DNA of 64,000 nucleotides from Siphonobacter curvatus (GTDB lineage: Bacteria; Bacteroidota; Bacteroidia; Cytophagales; Spirosomataceae): assembly GCF_002943425.1 (NCBI RefSeq), contig NZ_PTRA01000001.1:3348001-3412000 (forward strand), given 5' to 3'. The notes beneath the pieces are model-generated. The model worked only from the letters and a program-made list of their open reading frames with translations, was not told the DNA's origin and made no database searches. Below, piece by piece: positions 15,982-26,448 of the stretch. Positions within the stretch are counted from its first letter, which is position 1. Each line of letters opens with the position of its first letter. A program made the translations under genes and the position numbers.

Positions 15982-16986
15982 TTAATAAGTATTAGCCCAC
16001 TCTAACACCTCGGGAGTACGCCCACTACTGGAAAGAATACCCAAACGAAGCTCACTCCCCAAGCCTTCGCTAGCGAGTGGAGCTACCTTGAAAACTGCCG
16101 CTCGGCGTCCCAGAGTTTGCTTGAGAGCCTGGATAATATTGCGAATTTCGTGCGTACTCAGAGCCTGAAGCGGATCATACTGTACTACGAGCAAAATACG
16201 CTGGGCTTCGTGCGGTAAAGTACGCTGATTTCCAAACGTTTGCTTGATTTTTGCCACACTGGCTTCTAACCGTTGACTACCCTGAATTGACAATCGCGTA
16301 TAAAAGGCCAGACCGCTGGCTTCCAGGACCGTTTTCAGCTCCTGAATGTCAGAATCCGGCGTTTCGGAAGGTTTCAAAATATCGGGAACGATGCGGGCCG
16401 TTTGGCAGAGCAACTCATCGGCGGCGGCATAAAACTCAGCAATACTCAGATCGTCATTAAGATTCTCAGCGAGTTTGTCCAGGGAAAAAGCCACCACTGA
16501 ATCACAGGACTGCGTGAGTTGCTTCAGACCCCGCTCGGCCATCTGCATCGTTTCGTACCCCTCGGAAGCAAAGGGCATCATCACACACGCCACTACCAGT
16601 AGTCCTCGCTGACGGGCCATTTCGGCAATGACCGGAGCCGCTCCGGCTACCGTACCATCCCCCAGCCCACCTACCAGAATGACAATTTTTGTTTCTGGAT
16701 TAAGCACGGAGCTAATGACCGCCTGCTGATCCAGGGCCCACTGTCGGGCTTGCTCCGCCGTGAGTCCCAATCCCAGATCCCGCATCCCGAGCGGAATGGC
16801 CTGTGGAAAGGTCACTAACTGCGTAAAGTCCGTGTGACAGGGAATCAGGTGTAAACCTGTATATGCCTGGTCGGCCATTTTTTTGAGGACCGAACAACCG
16901 GCCCCACCAATACCAATCATTTTCACGCCGTAGCAATTTGACACCGTTGGTAAGGCATCTTGCGAGGATAAAACCGTTTCTTCCAC
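15982..16986 (-). CDS. Divergent FtsZ-like (tubulin/FtsZ family) GTPase
   Basis: 334 residues with the FtsZ plan but altered motifs. GIGGAG (25-30) is the first G-box, CHTDFTQL (50-57) replaces CNTDxQAL, and the tubulin signature GGGTGTG reads GDGTVAG at 109-115 within GGLGDGTVAGAAPVIAEMA. The T7 catalytic loop NxDFADV is DSDIQELK (211-218), so Asn207 is Asp and catalytic Asp212 is Glu relative to E. coli FtsZ. The C-terminal FtsA/ZipA-binding tail is missing. It starts with GTG; the gene is 54 bases behind recQ on the same strand. Probably not the main division FtsZ; a paralogue of unknown role. Confidence 0.8.
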   Translation of the reverse strand: MEETVLSSQDALPTVSNCYGVKMIGIGGAGCSVLKKMADQAYTGLHLIPCHTDFTQLVTFPQAIPLGMRDLGLGLTAEQARQWALDQQAVISSVLNPETKIVILVGGLGDGTVAGAAPVIAEMARQRGLLVVACVMMPFASEGYETMQMAERGLKQLTQSCDSVVAFSLDKLAENLNDDLSIAEFYAAADELLCQTARIVPDILKPSETPDSDIQELKTVLEASGLAFYTRLSIQGSQRLEASVAKIKQTFGNQRTLPHEAQRILLVVQYDPLQALSTHEIRNIIQALKQTLGRRAAVFKVAPLASEGLGSELRLGILSSSGRTPEVLEWANTY

Positions 16987-17040
16987 AACAGGTATAAGGC
17001 TTAGCTTTGGCGTAAATTACCGCAATTTTTTGAACAATTA

Positions 17041-19248
17041 CTAGGCCGTTCGCGGGGGCAGTCCATGTTCCTGCCGCCAGGCCTCTACGTCCATCCGTAT
17101 CCCTTCGCCCGCAATCAAAAACGCCAGCCGTAGTTGCCAGGCCTGATACGTCTCCCCAAAACTCTCCAGCAGGGGTGCAATCGGAGCGTTTTCAGCAATG
17201 GGGATGTCCAGTTGCTGGGCTGCCTTCAGAATTGCTTCTCTCGTAGCTTCCGGCAGCAGTCGTTCGTAGGCAATGTCCTCTCCGTCCGTTTTCAGTTTGT
17301 GTAAATGGCTCAGGATGGTCGTGGGCGTTAGGTTTCGTTCGGTAGCAATCCGCTCAATATCGTACCCTTGCTGGTAGAGTTGCAGCGTCTGCACGTAGGT
17401 CAGGCCCTTGGCCATCTTCACGCCGGACTGCTTATTTTCCTGCACAAAGGCCAAAATTTCATTGATGAATACATCCCCGAATTGCCGGTTTTTCTGCTCC
17501 CCTACGCCCGAAACCTGCAAAAACTGAGCATGATTGATCGGCCGTTTCTGAGCCATATCCGAAAGCGTAGCATCGCTGAATACCTGAAAAGGCGGAATCC
17601 CCAGGGAGTCGGCGAGTTGTTTTCGTAAAAGTCGCAACCGTTCGAACATGGCATCGCGAACCACCTCCCGCTTGCTTTTCGGAGCCTGTACGTTTTCTTC
17701 CTCCGCCCGGGCTCTTCGTTCTTCCAGGGGAATGAATTTCACTACGGATACGCTTTTGCCTTCCCGCAGTACCTGCTGACTGACTGCGTTGAGTTTGAAG
17801 GCATGTCCTTCGTCATAGGCAATGTCCATTATGCCCGAATTGAGCAACTGACTGATGTACTCAGCCCATTCTTCGTACCGCAGCTCATGACCTGCTCCGA
17901 ACGTTTTCAGCTGATCGTAGCCATGCCGAATGATATTCTGGTTTCGGCTGCCCCGCAGAATGTCAATGAGGGTACCCATAGCTACTTTCTGCTGGGTGCG
18001 GGCAATCGCCGAGAGTACTTTCTGAGCCATGACCGTCCCATCAATTTTGGTACGCGGATTGCGGCAGACGTCGCAGTTCCCGCAATCTTTTTCTACCGTT
18101 TCATTGAAATAACTAATGAGAATACGCCGTCGGCAGATGTCCGCCTGAGCGTACTGCTTCATGCGGTCAAGCTTGGCAATGAGCAGGTCTTTCTGATCCT
18201 GGGACAGCTCCGATTTCAGAATCATGTCCGTTTGCTGGGACACGTCCTGGTAGCTGTAAAAAAGTACCGTATCAGCGGGTAAGCCGTCCCGTCCGGCCCG
18301 ACCGATTTCTTGATAAAAACTTTCGACGTTTTTGGGCAAATTGTAGTGCATGACCCAGCGAACATTCGATTTATCAATACCCATGCCAAAAGCAATAGTG
18401 GCTACGATGATCTGAATGTCGTCCCGGAGAAACTCAGCCTGCGTATGGTTTCGGTACAGAGCATCACAACCGGCGTGATAATGGCGGGCGTTAAAGCCCA
18501 TGTACTGCAGATTGGCCGCTACGCTTTCAGTGGTTTTTCGACTGAGGCAGTAGATGATTCCCGGCTGACCGGGATGGGCATTCAGAAAATCCACCATCTG
18601 CTCCATGCGTTTCCGCCCCGGCAATACGGTGAGATTGAGATTGGGACGATCAAAACTGGCCAGAAAGGTACGAGCCTGCGGAATGGCGAGTTGCTGGAGT
18701 ATATCCTTCCGGGTCACGTTGTCCGCCGTGGCCGTCAGTGCAATGATCGGTACGCGGGGGAAATGTTCTTTCAGTCGATGCAGTTGCGTGTACTCGGGTC
18801 GGAAATCATGCCCCCAGAACGAGATACAGTGGGATTCGTCTACGGCAAACAGACTGATCTTCTGCCCCTTTAACCAATCCAGAAAGTTTCCCGAAAAAAG
18901 CCGTTCGGGTGATATATAGAGAAGCTTCAGCTCACCCAGCTTGATTTTCCAGATGACGGATTCCTGCTCGGACTGATTTAACGTAGAATTCAGAAAAGCG
19001 GCAGATACGCCATTGGCTTTCAAACCCTGGACCTGATCCTGCATGAGGGCAATCAGTGGCGAAATCACCAGCGTTAGTCCATCCAGTACGAGAGCTGGCA
19101 CCTGATAACAAACCGATTTCCCACCACCCGTGGGCATGAGTACCAGAGCATCTTTTCCGGCTAAAACGGTATCGATCACCTCCGCCTGTAGGGGTCGGAA
19201 GACATCATACCCAAAATATTGTTTAAGAACTTGTTCCTTTGTAAGCAT
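17041..19248 (-). CDS. recQ: RecQ-family ATP-dependent DNA helicase
   Basis: 735 residues. Walker A is PTGGGKS (residues 39-45). The helicase motif II is DESHCISFWGHDFRPEY, where DEAH is DESH and the usual Gln of the aromatic-rich loop is Phe. QEIGRAGRDG is motif VI. Zn-binding Cys lie in CRRRILISYF and CGNCDVC, followed by RQC and an HRDC domain (LLRKQLADSLGIPPFQVFSD). A further helix-turn-helix-like C-terminal part (YQQGYDIERIATERNLTPTT) is common in Bacteroidota RecQ. It unwinds DNA 3'-5' in recombination and repair. The FtsZ-like gene follows 54 bases downstream. Confidence 0.95.
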   Translation of the reverse strand: MLTKEQVLKQYFGYDVFRPLQAEVIDTVLAGKDALVLMPTGGGKSVCYQVPALVLDGLTLVISPLIALMQDQVQGLKANGVSAAFLNSTLNQSEQESVIWKIKLGELKLLYISPERLFSGNFLDWLKGQKISLFAVDESHCISFWGHDFRPEYTQLHRLKEHFPRVPIIALTATADNVTRKDILQQLAIPQARTFLASFDRPNLNLTVLPGRKRMEQMVDFLNAHPGQPGIIYCLSRKTTESVAANLQYMGFNARHYHAGCDALYRNHTQAEFLRDDIQIIVATIAFGMGIDKSNVRWVMHYNLPKNVESFYQEIGRAGRDGLPADTVLFYSYQDVSQQTDMILKSELSQDQKDLLIAKLDRMKQYAQADICRRRILISYFNETVEKDCGNCDVCRNPRTKIDGTVMAQKVLSAIARTQQKVAMGTLIDILRGSRNQNIIRHGYDQLKTFGAGHELRYEEWAEYISQLLNSGIMDIAYDEGHAFKLNAVSQQVLREGKSVSVVKFIPLEERRARAEEENVQAPKSKREVVRDAMFERLRLLRKQLADSLGIPPFQVFSDATLSDMAQKRPINHAQFLQVSGVGEQKNRQFGDVFINEILAFVQENKQSGVKMAKGLTYVQTLQLYQQGYDIERIATERNLTPTTILSHLHKLKTDGEDIAYERLLPEATREAILKAAQQLDIPIAENAPIAPLLESFGETYQAWQLRLAFLIAGEGIRMDVEAWRQEHGLPPRTA

Positions 19249-19550
19249 TCGTAATTCTTTTTACCAGAAATAATCAGACAATATTCTGATTATCAACAGG
19301 TTTATTCATCAATAAAGCCTACCTGTTGCACGGTTTAAGTTACACCATTTATGGGACTTTTCAAAGATATTTCTTCCGGACCATAGACCTCACACCATTC
19401 CCTAAAAAGTATACTGAACGGTCGTATTAAGTTTTTGTGAACTTTCTGTGTCCGAATTATTAATCTTTGCTTCCAGGAGCGGCACAGCAAGCCAACATTT
19501 CCTGCCAACCGTAAATTCACGTACTTTTGTATAAAGCAACAGACACCCCC
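19249..19550. promoter_or_regulatory. Divergent promoter region recQ / response regulator with two palindromes
   Basis: Next to recQ lie an inverted repeat ATAATCAGA-N6-TCTGATTAT (19270-19293), over a near-consensus minus-strand -7 box, and a second stem CAACAGG-TTTATT / AATAAA-CCTGTTG (19294-19328). On the plus side TACTTTTG (19522-19529) is an exact -7 box 21 bases before the response regulator ATG. No gene in between. Confidence 0.5.
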
Positions 19551-20246
19551 ATGAGCACTACGCCCGCCTACAAAATTTTACTGGTGGACGATGATCCCGA
19601 CATCATTGAATTACTTCATTATAATCTTGAGAAAGAGGGGTACGACATCGAGTCGGCTTCGGATGGCCGCAAAGCCGTTGAAATAGCCCGGACATTCGCT
19701 CCGGATCTCGTATTGCTCGACATTATGATGCCCCAGCAGGACGGCATTGAAACGGCTCGTCAACTACGGGAGTTACCCGAGCTGAAAGGTAGTTACATTC
19801 TTTTCCTGACGGCCCGTTCGGAAGAGTACTCCGAAATTGCTGCTTTTGAAATTGGAGCCGACGATTACATCACCAAACCCATCAAGCCCCGTGCTTTGAT
19901 GAGCCGTATCAAGGCTCTATTTCGCCGGGAAGCCCAGAAAACCGATCCAGGTGACCGCATCGAAACGGCGGGACTGTCGATAAACCGCCAGAATTACACC
20001 GTCACGGGCGGTTTTGGCTCAGTCGTCCTCCCGAAAAAGGAATTTGAATTGCTGTTTTTCCTGGCCCAGCATCCCGACAAAGTATTCAATCGCGAAGAAC
20101 TCCTCCAGCGAATTTGGGGAGCGGATATCTACGTACTCGAACGTACCGTCGACGTTCACATTCGAAAGCTTCGCGAAAAAATTGGCGAAACCTATATCAA
20201 AACGCTCAAAGGCGTAGGATATATGTTTAATGGCGAAGGAGAATAA
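19551..20246 (+). CDS. OmpR/PhoB-family response regulator
   Basis: 231 residues from the ATG at 19551; an upstream TTG (19527) lies inside the -7 box and is unlikely as a start. The receiver domain has the acidic pocket DDDPD near residue 12, phosphoacceptor Asp in LVLLDIMMP (near 55) and Lys in DDYITKPIKP. The C-terminal winged-helix DNA-binding domain has LPKKEFELLFFLAQHPDKVF and VDVHIRKLREKIG with the final KTLKGVGYMF. It is the partner of the histidine kinase 130 bases downstream and belongs to the PhoB/PhoP class. Confidence 0.95.
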   Translation: MSTTPAYKILLVDDDPDIIELLHYNLEKEGYDIESASDGRKAVEIARTFAPDLVLLDIMMPQQDGIETARQLRELPELKGSYILFLTARSEEYSEIAAFEIGADDYITKPIKPRALMSRIKALFRREAQKTDPGDRIETAGLSINRQNYTVTGGFGSVVLPKKEFELLFFLAQHPDKVFNREELLQRIWGADIYVLERTVDVHIRKLREKIGETYIKTLKGVGYMFNGEGE

Positions 20247-20252
20247 AATGAG

Positions 20253-20369
20253 TTTTGAGTGTAGGGTTTTGAGTACGGAGTTGCATGAAACGATAATGCC
20301 TTGAAGTGTCAGTTTCTGACTCTTCGAGGTTCACTCAAAACTCATAACCCTACACTCAAAACCCTACAC
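20253..20369. repeat. Inverted repeat between response regulator and kinase
   Basis: The 16-base GTGTAGGGTTTTGAGT (20259-20274) is the exact reverse complement of 20354-20369. The left arm repeats TTTTGAGT and the right arm repeats ACTCAAAA, a word-doubling also seen in repeats at 33269, 57488 and 58637. Confidence 0.6.
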
Positions 20370-20376
20370 ACTGCCC

Positions 20377-21429
20377 ATGTCCCCTTTAAATCCCAAAGTA
20401 ATTTCTGTTATTCTGGCCCTGTTGATTTCGGCCATTACGAGTGGTTTTCTCTGGTTCGTGCCGGGTACGCCCGGCGGTACCATCTTCATCGCAGGAGCTA
20501 CTACCTTTTTTGCGACGCTCATCCTCGTTTTCTACGTATTGGATTACCTCATTTTCGAAGAAATCAATAAGATCTACGATACCATTCAGCGGCTGAAGCT
20601 GAAAGATTTTAACCTCTCCCGCAAAAAGATTACCAAGAGCGTCAACCCCCTGAAAAAACTCAACAACGAGATTTTCGTATACGTAGCCAAAAAGCAACGG
20701 GAAATTGATGAACTCCGACGCATGGAGCAGTTTCGGCGGGAGTTTCTGGCCGATATTTCGCACGAACTCAAGACACCCATCTTCGCCGCTCAGGGTTTCA
20801 TTCATACCCTCATCGACGGAGCCAAGGACGACGAACGGGTACGGGATAAATTTCTGCAAAAAGCCGCGAAAAGTCTTGATGGCCTCGACGCACTCGTCGC
20901 CGACCTACTCACCCTCTCGCAAATTGAAGCGGGTGAAATCAAGATGCACCGCGAGCGGGTGGACCTGGTAAAAGTTACCCACGAAGTCATTGAACAGCTG
21001 GAACCCCGGGCCAATCAGCGGGAAATTAAAGTAAAGCTTCATACCCCGCAGGATCAGATCTTTGTGAAAGCTGATGCCTATCGCATTTCCCAGGCTCTCA
21101 CCAACCTCATTGACAATGCCATTAAATACGGTCGCGACGGTGGGAAAGTGAATGTGACGTTTACGGAGGATAAGAAAGACTGGGAAATAGAAGTGAAAGA
21201 CGACGGGCCGGGCATTCCCCCCGAGCACCTCAACCGGATTTTCGAACGCTTTTATCGGGTGGAAAAGTCCCGTTCGAAAGAAAAAGGCGGTACGGGTTTG
21301 GGATTAGCCATTGTCAAACACATTGTCAACGCCCATAAGTCCAAGATTACGGTCATGAGTCGCGTGGACAAGGGTACGACTTTTAGTTTCAAGCTGGATA
21401 AAATTGAAGAGAAACTGGCCGGATTTTAA
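20377..21429 (+). CDS. Sensor histidine kinase, PhoR-like
   Basis: 350 residues. Two N-terminal transmembrane helices (VISVILALLISAITSGFLWF near 8-27, IFIAGATTFFATLILVFYVL near 37-56) enclose almost no periplasmic loop, so it probably senses within the membrane or in the cytoplasm. HisKA has the phospho-His in ADISHELKTPI (near 129). The HATPase domain shows N-box NLIDNAIKYG, G1 DDGPGIP, F-box RIFERFYRVE and G2 GGTGLGLAIV. It follows the response regulator gene and presumably forms a pair with it. There is no PAS or HAMP domain. Confidence 0.93.
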   Translation: MSPLNPKVISVILALLISAITSGFLWFVPGTPGGTIFIAGATTFFATLILVFYVLDYLIFEEINKIYDTIQRLKLKDFNLSRKKITKSVNPLKKLNNEIFVYVAKKQREIDELRRMEQFRREFLADISHELKTPIFAAQGFIHTLIDGAKDDERVRDKFLQKAAKSLDGLDALVADLLTLSQIEAGEIKMHRERVDLVKVTHEVIEQLEPRANQREIKVKLHTPQDQIFVKADAYRISQALTNLIDNAIKYGRDGGKVNVTFTEDKKDWEIEVKDDGPGIPPEHLNRIFERFYRVEKSRSKEKGGTGLGLAIVKHIVNAHKSKITVMSRVDKGTTFSFKLDKIEEKLAGF

Positions 21430-21508
21430 GTACGGACGGAATTCCCGGAAGTCCATTTTTTGCGGGTGGTATTGATTTTTCATAACGGCTAGGTAAACAC
21501 ACACTGCT

Positions 21509-21901
21509 ATGAAAACAGAAACCCTTCAAAATGTCGCCCGTATTGGTTTAGGAAGTATGCTGGTTTTTGCCGGAGTCAGTCACCTGACCTTCGCCCGTAA
21601 AGATTTCCAGGCTCAGGTTCCCGACTTTGTACCCTTAGAAAAAGATGATACGGTGGTCTACTCGGGCCTAGCCGAAATTGCTCTGGGTGCCAGCCTGATT
21701 TTCGCCGGAGAAAAACGTAAGGAAGCCATTGGGAAAATCGCGGCTTCGTTCTTCGCGGCCGTTTTCCCCGGTAATATTTCACAATACACCAACGAACGCG
21801 ACGCCTTTGGTTTAGATACCGATAAGAAACGATTTACTCGACTGTTTTTTCAACCCGTACTCATGTACTGGGCTCTCAAGAGTACAGAAAAGAGCAAGTA
21901 A
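21509..21901 (+). CDS. DoxX-like membrane protein
   Basis: 130 residues with four membrane-spanning or re-entrant helices: LGSMLVFAGVSHLTF (12-28), GLAEIALGASLIFAGE (50-65), IAASFFAAVFPGN (near 78-90) and a terminal LFFQPVLMYWALKS. The FAGVSHLTFAR and PGNISQY patterns are typical of DoxX/DoxD-like (SURF4-like) proteins, whose bacterial function is unclear; some take part in quinone or thiosulfate chemistry. Short monocistronic plus gene, ending 8 bases before a strong hairpin. Confidence 0.8.
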   Translation: MKTETLQNVARIGLGSMLVFAGVSHLTFARKDFQAQVPDFVPLEKDDTVVYSGLAEIALGASLIFAGEKRKEAIGKIAASFFAAVFPGNISQYTNERDAFGLDTDKKRFTRLFFQPVLMYWALKSTEKSK

Positions 21902-21908
21902 TTTCTAG

Positions 21909-21956
21909 TACAAACTAGACAGGCTGTAGCCATGACTACAGCCTGTCTAGTTTGTA
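21909..21956. terminator. 21-bp perfect hairpin lacking a U-tract
   Basis: The arms 21909-21929 and 21936-21956 are exact reverse complements around a 6-base loop (CCATGA). It is between two convergent genes, but neither side has the T-run of an intrinsic terminator. Confidence 0.55.
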
Positions 21957-22033
21957 AACAGTTCAAGCAGGTACTAGTAGTAATGCTATGTTTCTCGTTG
22001 GTGCGTTTTGGAATACCGCCCCTTCTGCAAAAG

Positions 22034-22981
22034 TCATATGATCTTAAAAGGAATCGGTAAGACAAATCGATTCGCTACGACTTTTCCCCGCTTCGTCGCT
22101 GGTTTCCACTTGCCTTTACTGAGCTGAATAACCCGTATAGCCTCTTTAGTCAGAATGGGATCGGGCGAAGAACTAACCCGAATATCCTGCGGCACGCCCT
22201 GCGTATCAATCAAAAAATTAAGGATGACCGTACCCTGACTTTCCGCACGCTGAGCCTCGGGTGGATACCGAATGTTTAAATTAAGGAATTTGAAAAGTCC
22301 ATCCGACTCAAAGCTAATGGGTGTATCTAGCGTAGTATATGGATAGGTATTTGCCTGAGCGTCGAAACTACGACCCTCCTGTAACACGCCTGCTGTATAC
22401 GTTTCTTCGTATTCCTTCCGACCATCGGTGCGGTACCCGACCCAGACCGAATCTTTCAATCCTTCCCGATAAGAACCCACCTCCTGCACGCTTCCCTTAG
22501 GATCATGCCGAGTTATCGTTCCGTGGCCCTGCGTAACCAGCATCTGGCCCGTACTATCCGCGTAAGTGGTCAGAAGGTATCGTAGGGGAGCTTCGTAAGG
22601 ACGGGGATTTTTCGCCCATACGCCCATTTCTTCCAGTTTCCCATTGGGATGATACGTTCGCCAGATGCCCATCGGTTGGTTTTTGAAATACCGGCCTTCG
22701 CGGTGCTTTTGCTGGTGGGGGTAAAAAGTCGTATAGCGATCGTGTCTTTCCAGCATGGGCATGATCCGAACCGCAAACCCTTCCGCCCGTCGTACGCCGG
22801 ATTTATCATATTCCGTGTATTGATACAGCGTATCGCCCTGTATAGTTAGGTCGAGGTAAAAACGGGCCGAATCGGGAATGCTGGTCGCTACTTCCGTATC
22901 GAGGTAATAAATTCGGGTAGCGTTTTGAGCCAAAAGGAAGGGAGAAAGGAAAGTGATTAAGGTGGTTAGGAGGTATTTCAT
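22034..22981 (-). CDS. TonB C-terminal domain protein with MORN-like repeats (copy 1)
   Basis: 315 residues with signal peptide (LLTTLITFLSPFLLAQN). The middle has MORN/YwqK-like repeats: EGRYFKNQPMGIWRTYHPNG (near 95-115) and VGSYREGLKDSVWVGYRTDG. The C-terminal ~90 residues form a TonB-C fold: NLNIRYPPEAQRAESQGTVI, LNFLIDTQGVPQDIRVSSSP, then KWKPATKRGKVVANRF. Energy-transducing TonB domains normally push ligand through outer-membrane receptors, but an N-terminal membrane anchor/Pro-rich arm is absent here, so a non-transport role is possible. A paralogue lies directly upstream. Confidence 0.83.
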   Translation of the reverse strand: MKYLLTTLITFLSPFLLAQNATRIYYLDTEVATSIPDSARFYLDLTIQGDTLYQYTEYDKSGVRRAEGFAVRIMPMLERHDRYTTFYPHQQKHREGRYFKNQPMGIWRTYHPNGKLEEMGVWAKNPRPYEAPLRYLLTTYADSTGQMLVTQGHGTITRHDPKGSVQEVGSYREGLKDSVWVGYRTDGRKEYEETYTAGVLQEGRSFDAQANTYPYTTLDTPISFESDGLFKFLNLNIRYPPEAQRAESQGTVILNFLIDTQGVPQDIRVSSSPDPILTKEAIRVIQLSKGKWKPATKRGKVVANRFVLPIPFKII

Positions 22982-23159
22982 AAGTTAATTTTATAGATGC
23001 TATCAAACACAGGATTTTTCTAGTAGTGATTCAGTTAACGTTATCTACAATTGAGTCAAAAGGATCAATAGATTTAATTCTAGATAAAAATATAACCTTC
23101 TAATTAATGACACTACCCTGCGTACCCTAAAAACAATAAATAAAGGTAGCCAAGTGGTT
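22982..23159. other. Gap between the two TonB-C/MORN paralogues
   Basis: 178 AT-rich bases; no gene or clear hairpin seen. It is probably the promoter region of the downstream copy. Confidence 0.4.
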
Positions 23160-24113
23160 TTAGAGTCGAATAGGCATGTGAAACTGAGTAGTTATGTATT
23201 GTCCCCGATGTTTAGCAGCCTGCCATTTTCCGCTCATTTTGTTCATGATTCGAATGATTTCATCCCTTAATGAACCATCATGTACGTGAGGTATTTGTAC
23301 CTCCGCAATGTCCCCTTTTATATCAATGAGGCACGACACTATAATTTCTCCCGTAAAGCTGCGTTTTCGAATAATCATAGACTTGTTAAAGGCCCGCAGT
23401 AAAAATGATTCCAGCGTTTTTTCCTTGCCTGTAAATACAGCCTCTTCATCCAGCTTCGTATACGGATACGAATTGGCTAAAGCATCGTAGCTCATGCCGT
23501 GCTTTAATACACCTTTTTCGTAGGTTTCATTGTAAAAAATGATCGATTGCTCACTAGGATACCCTTCCCATACCCCATCCTTTAACCCATTGAGGTACAC
23601 ACCTTCTTCAATCAATTCTTCCGCTTCATTCCATCGGCTACACGGCCCGGTACCTTTTTCGACGACTGCTCTACCCGTCGTATCGAGATAGCTTTCAATG
23701 TGGTAACTCGTAGCATACCTACCCTTTTCGTCTTCAGCATTGCCGTCTTTTACCCAGTAGCCTACTTCCTCCAGTTTGCTATTAGAATAGTATTTTTTTT
23801 GCAAACCTTCGGGCTGACCATTTTTGTATTCTGTTTCTTCTCTAATCGTCTGGTTACTATCATAAACGATATACTTACCTTCGAGCGTTAGGGGCGTAAT
23901 GAAGGGAGTATCTCCTTCGCACTCTCTCACTCCATTCATAGCGTATTGAACAAAATGAAACAACTTTCGATCCTTTATGGAATAATCCCTAAAAAACTGG
24001 GCAATATCAGGATTTAATGTTTCTTCGCCATTTTCCTTAAAATAATGTCGTTCAAACGACTGAGCCTGTAAAGCATGGGTTACTAGTAAAAAAAAGAATA
24101 AATAATACTTCAT
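23160..24113 (-). CDS. TonB C-terminal domain protein with MORN-like repeats (copy 2)
   Basis: 317 residues, paralogous to the gene just downstream (22034-22981) over its whole length: signal peptide YLFFFLLVTHALQAQ, MORN-like segments GQPEGLQKKYYSNSKLEEVG and EGVYLNGLKDGVWEGYPSEQ, and a TonB-C-like end (GEIIVSCLIDIKGDIAEVQI, KWQAAKHRGQYITTQFHMPI). The two copies have diverged strongly, and the TonB-C part of this copy is the more degenerate (no YPPEAQ). The tandem arrangement implies a local duplication. Function unknown; probably an envelope protein. Confidence 0.8.
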   Translation of the reverse strand: MKYYLFFFLLVTHALQAQSFERHYFKENGEETLNPDIAQFFRDYSIKDRKLFHFVQYAMNGVRECEGDTPFITPLTLEGKYIVYDSNQTIREETEYKNGQPEGLQKKYYSNSKLEEVGYWVKDGNAEDEKGRYATSYHIESYLDTTGRAVVEKGTGPCSRWNEAEELIEEGVYLNGLKDGVWEGYPSEQSIIFYNETYEKGVLKHGMSYDALANSYPYTKLDEEAVFTGKEKTLESFLLRAFNKSMIIRKRSFTGEIIVSCLIDIKGDIAEVQIPHVHDGSLRDEIIRIMNKMSGKWQAAKHRGQYITTQFHMPIRL

Positions 24114-24140
24114 CTGAATTGGTTTTAATCACAATAATAA

Positions 24141-24172
24141 AAAAAACGGCTAGTATGAACTAGCCGTTTTTT
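24141..24172 (-). terminator. Intrinsic terminator of the SUI1 gene
   Basis: A 14-bp perfect stem (24141-24154 with 24159-24172) with core ACGGCTAGT, loop ATGA and A/T ends. On the minus strand a U-run follows. It is 44 bases beyond the stop codon at 24216. Confidence 0.88.
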
Positions 24173-24215
24173 CTCAGGCAAATGAAAAATAATTTCTTTT
24201 CAAAACGTTCTAAAC

Positions 24216-24551
24216 TTACCCTACTTTCTTCGCTTTATATGCTTTTTCAATCAGCCACTTCAAGACCTTATCCCGCTGATCACCTTGTACTAAAATTTCA
24301 CCGTCTTTAGCCGAACCCCCTACGCCACAAAGCGTTTTTAGTTTCTTGCCTAGATCCGCTAAGTCATATTCCGTACCAATGAATCCAGTAATCAGGGTAA
24401 CCTGCTTCCCGCCGCGTTGTTTCTTATCCAACTGAACCTTCAGATTCTGCTGGGCAGGCGGCAAAGTATCCGCTTCGGATTGCTCGTCGTTCTGGTATTG
24501 AAAATCCGGATCGGTGGAATACACCACACCCGTATAGTTTTTCTTAGCCAT
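24216..24551 (-). CDS. yciH: SUI1/YciH-family translation initiation factor homologue
   Basis: 111 residues. The C-terminal 70 form the SUI1 (eIF1) fold: [58 protein letters not shown], matching the bacterial YciH family. The conserved basic loop is [10 protein letters not shown]. The N-terminus ([19 protein letters not shown]) is typical of the bacterial set. YciH can influence start-codon fidelity in initiation complexes. It lies 89 bases downstream of an ABC-F gene with which it probably shares a transcript; the gap contains an 18-bp inverted repeat. Confidence 0.9.
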   Translation of the reverse strand: MAKKNYTGVVYSTDPDFQYQNDEQSEADTLPPAQQNLKVQLDKKQRGGKQVTLITGFIGTEYDLADLGKKLKTLCGVGGSAKDGEILVQGDQRDKVLKWLIEKAYKAKKVG

Positions 24552-24567
24552 ATTAATTGAGTGGTTG

Positions 24568-24634
24568 GTTGATGGTTATTTGTTGTTTATTTCCTTTCTC
24601 CAATACTATCAACCAACAACAAATAACCATCAAC
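24568..24634. repeat. 18-bp inverted repeat between ABC-F and SUI1 genes
   Basis: GTTGATGGTTATTTGTTG (24568-24585) and 24617-24634 are perfect reverse complements. Sixteen bases of the right arm (24622-24637) also occur at 15498-15513. Confidence 0.65.
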
Positions 24635-24640
24635 AAATGA

Positions 24641-26335
<1,695 letters not shown>

Positions 26336-26448
26336 TTACTACCGCTCGCCAAACCGCATTTTTATTGATTTTTAAAACGTTTTCGGGCTTACCAGGGTAC
26401 CCCCTAAAATCTAGGTGTTGTCGCTTTTGTACCTAGTAAACGTATATA

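Noticed and set aside
18310-18873. 187-residue plus-strand frame antisense to recQ
   Set aside because: Fully within recQ and without family features or signal.
22034-24113. YwqK toxin-antitoxin pair from the MORN-like repeats
   Set aside because: Both proteins have signal peptides and TonB-C ends and are paralogues of each other; no toxin is present.
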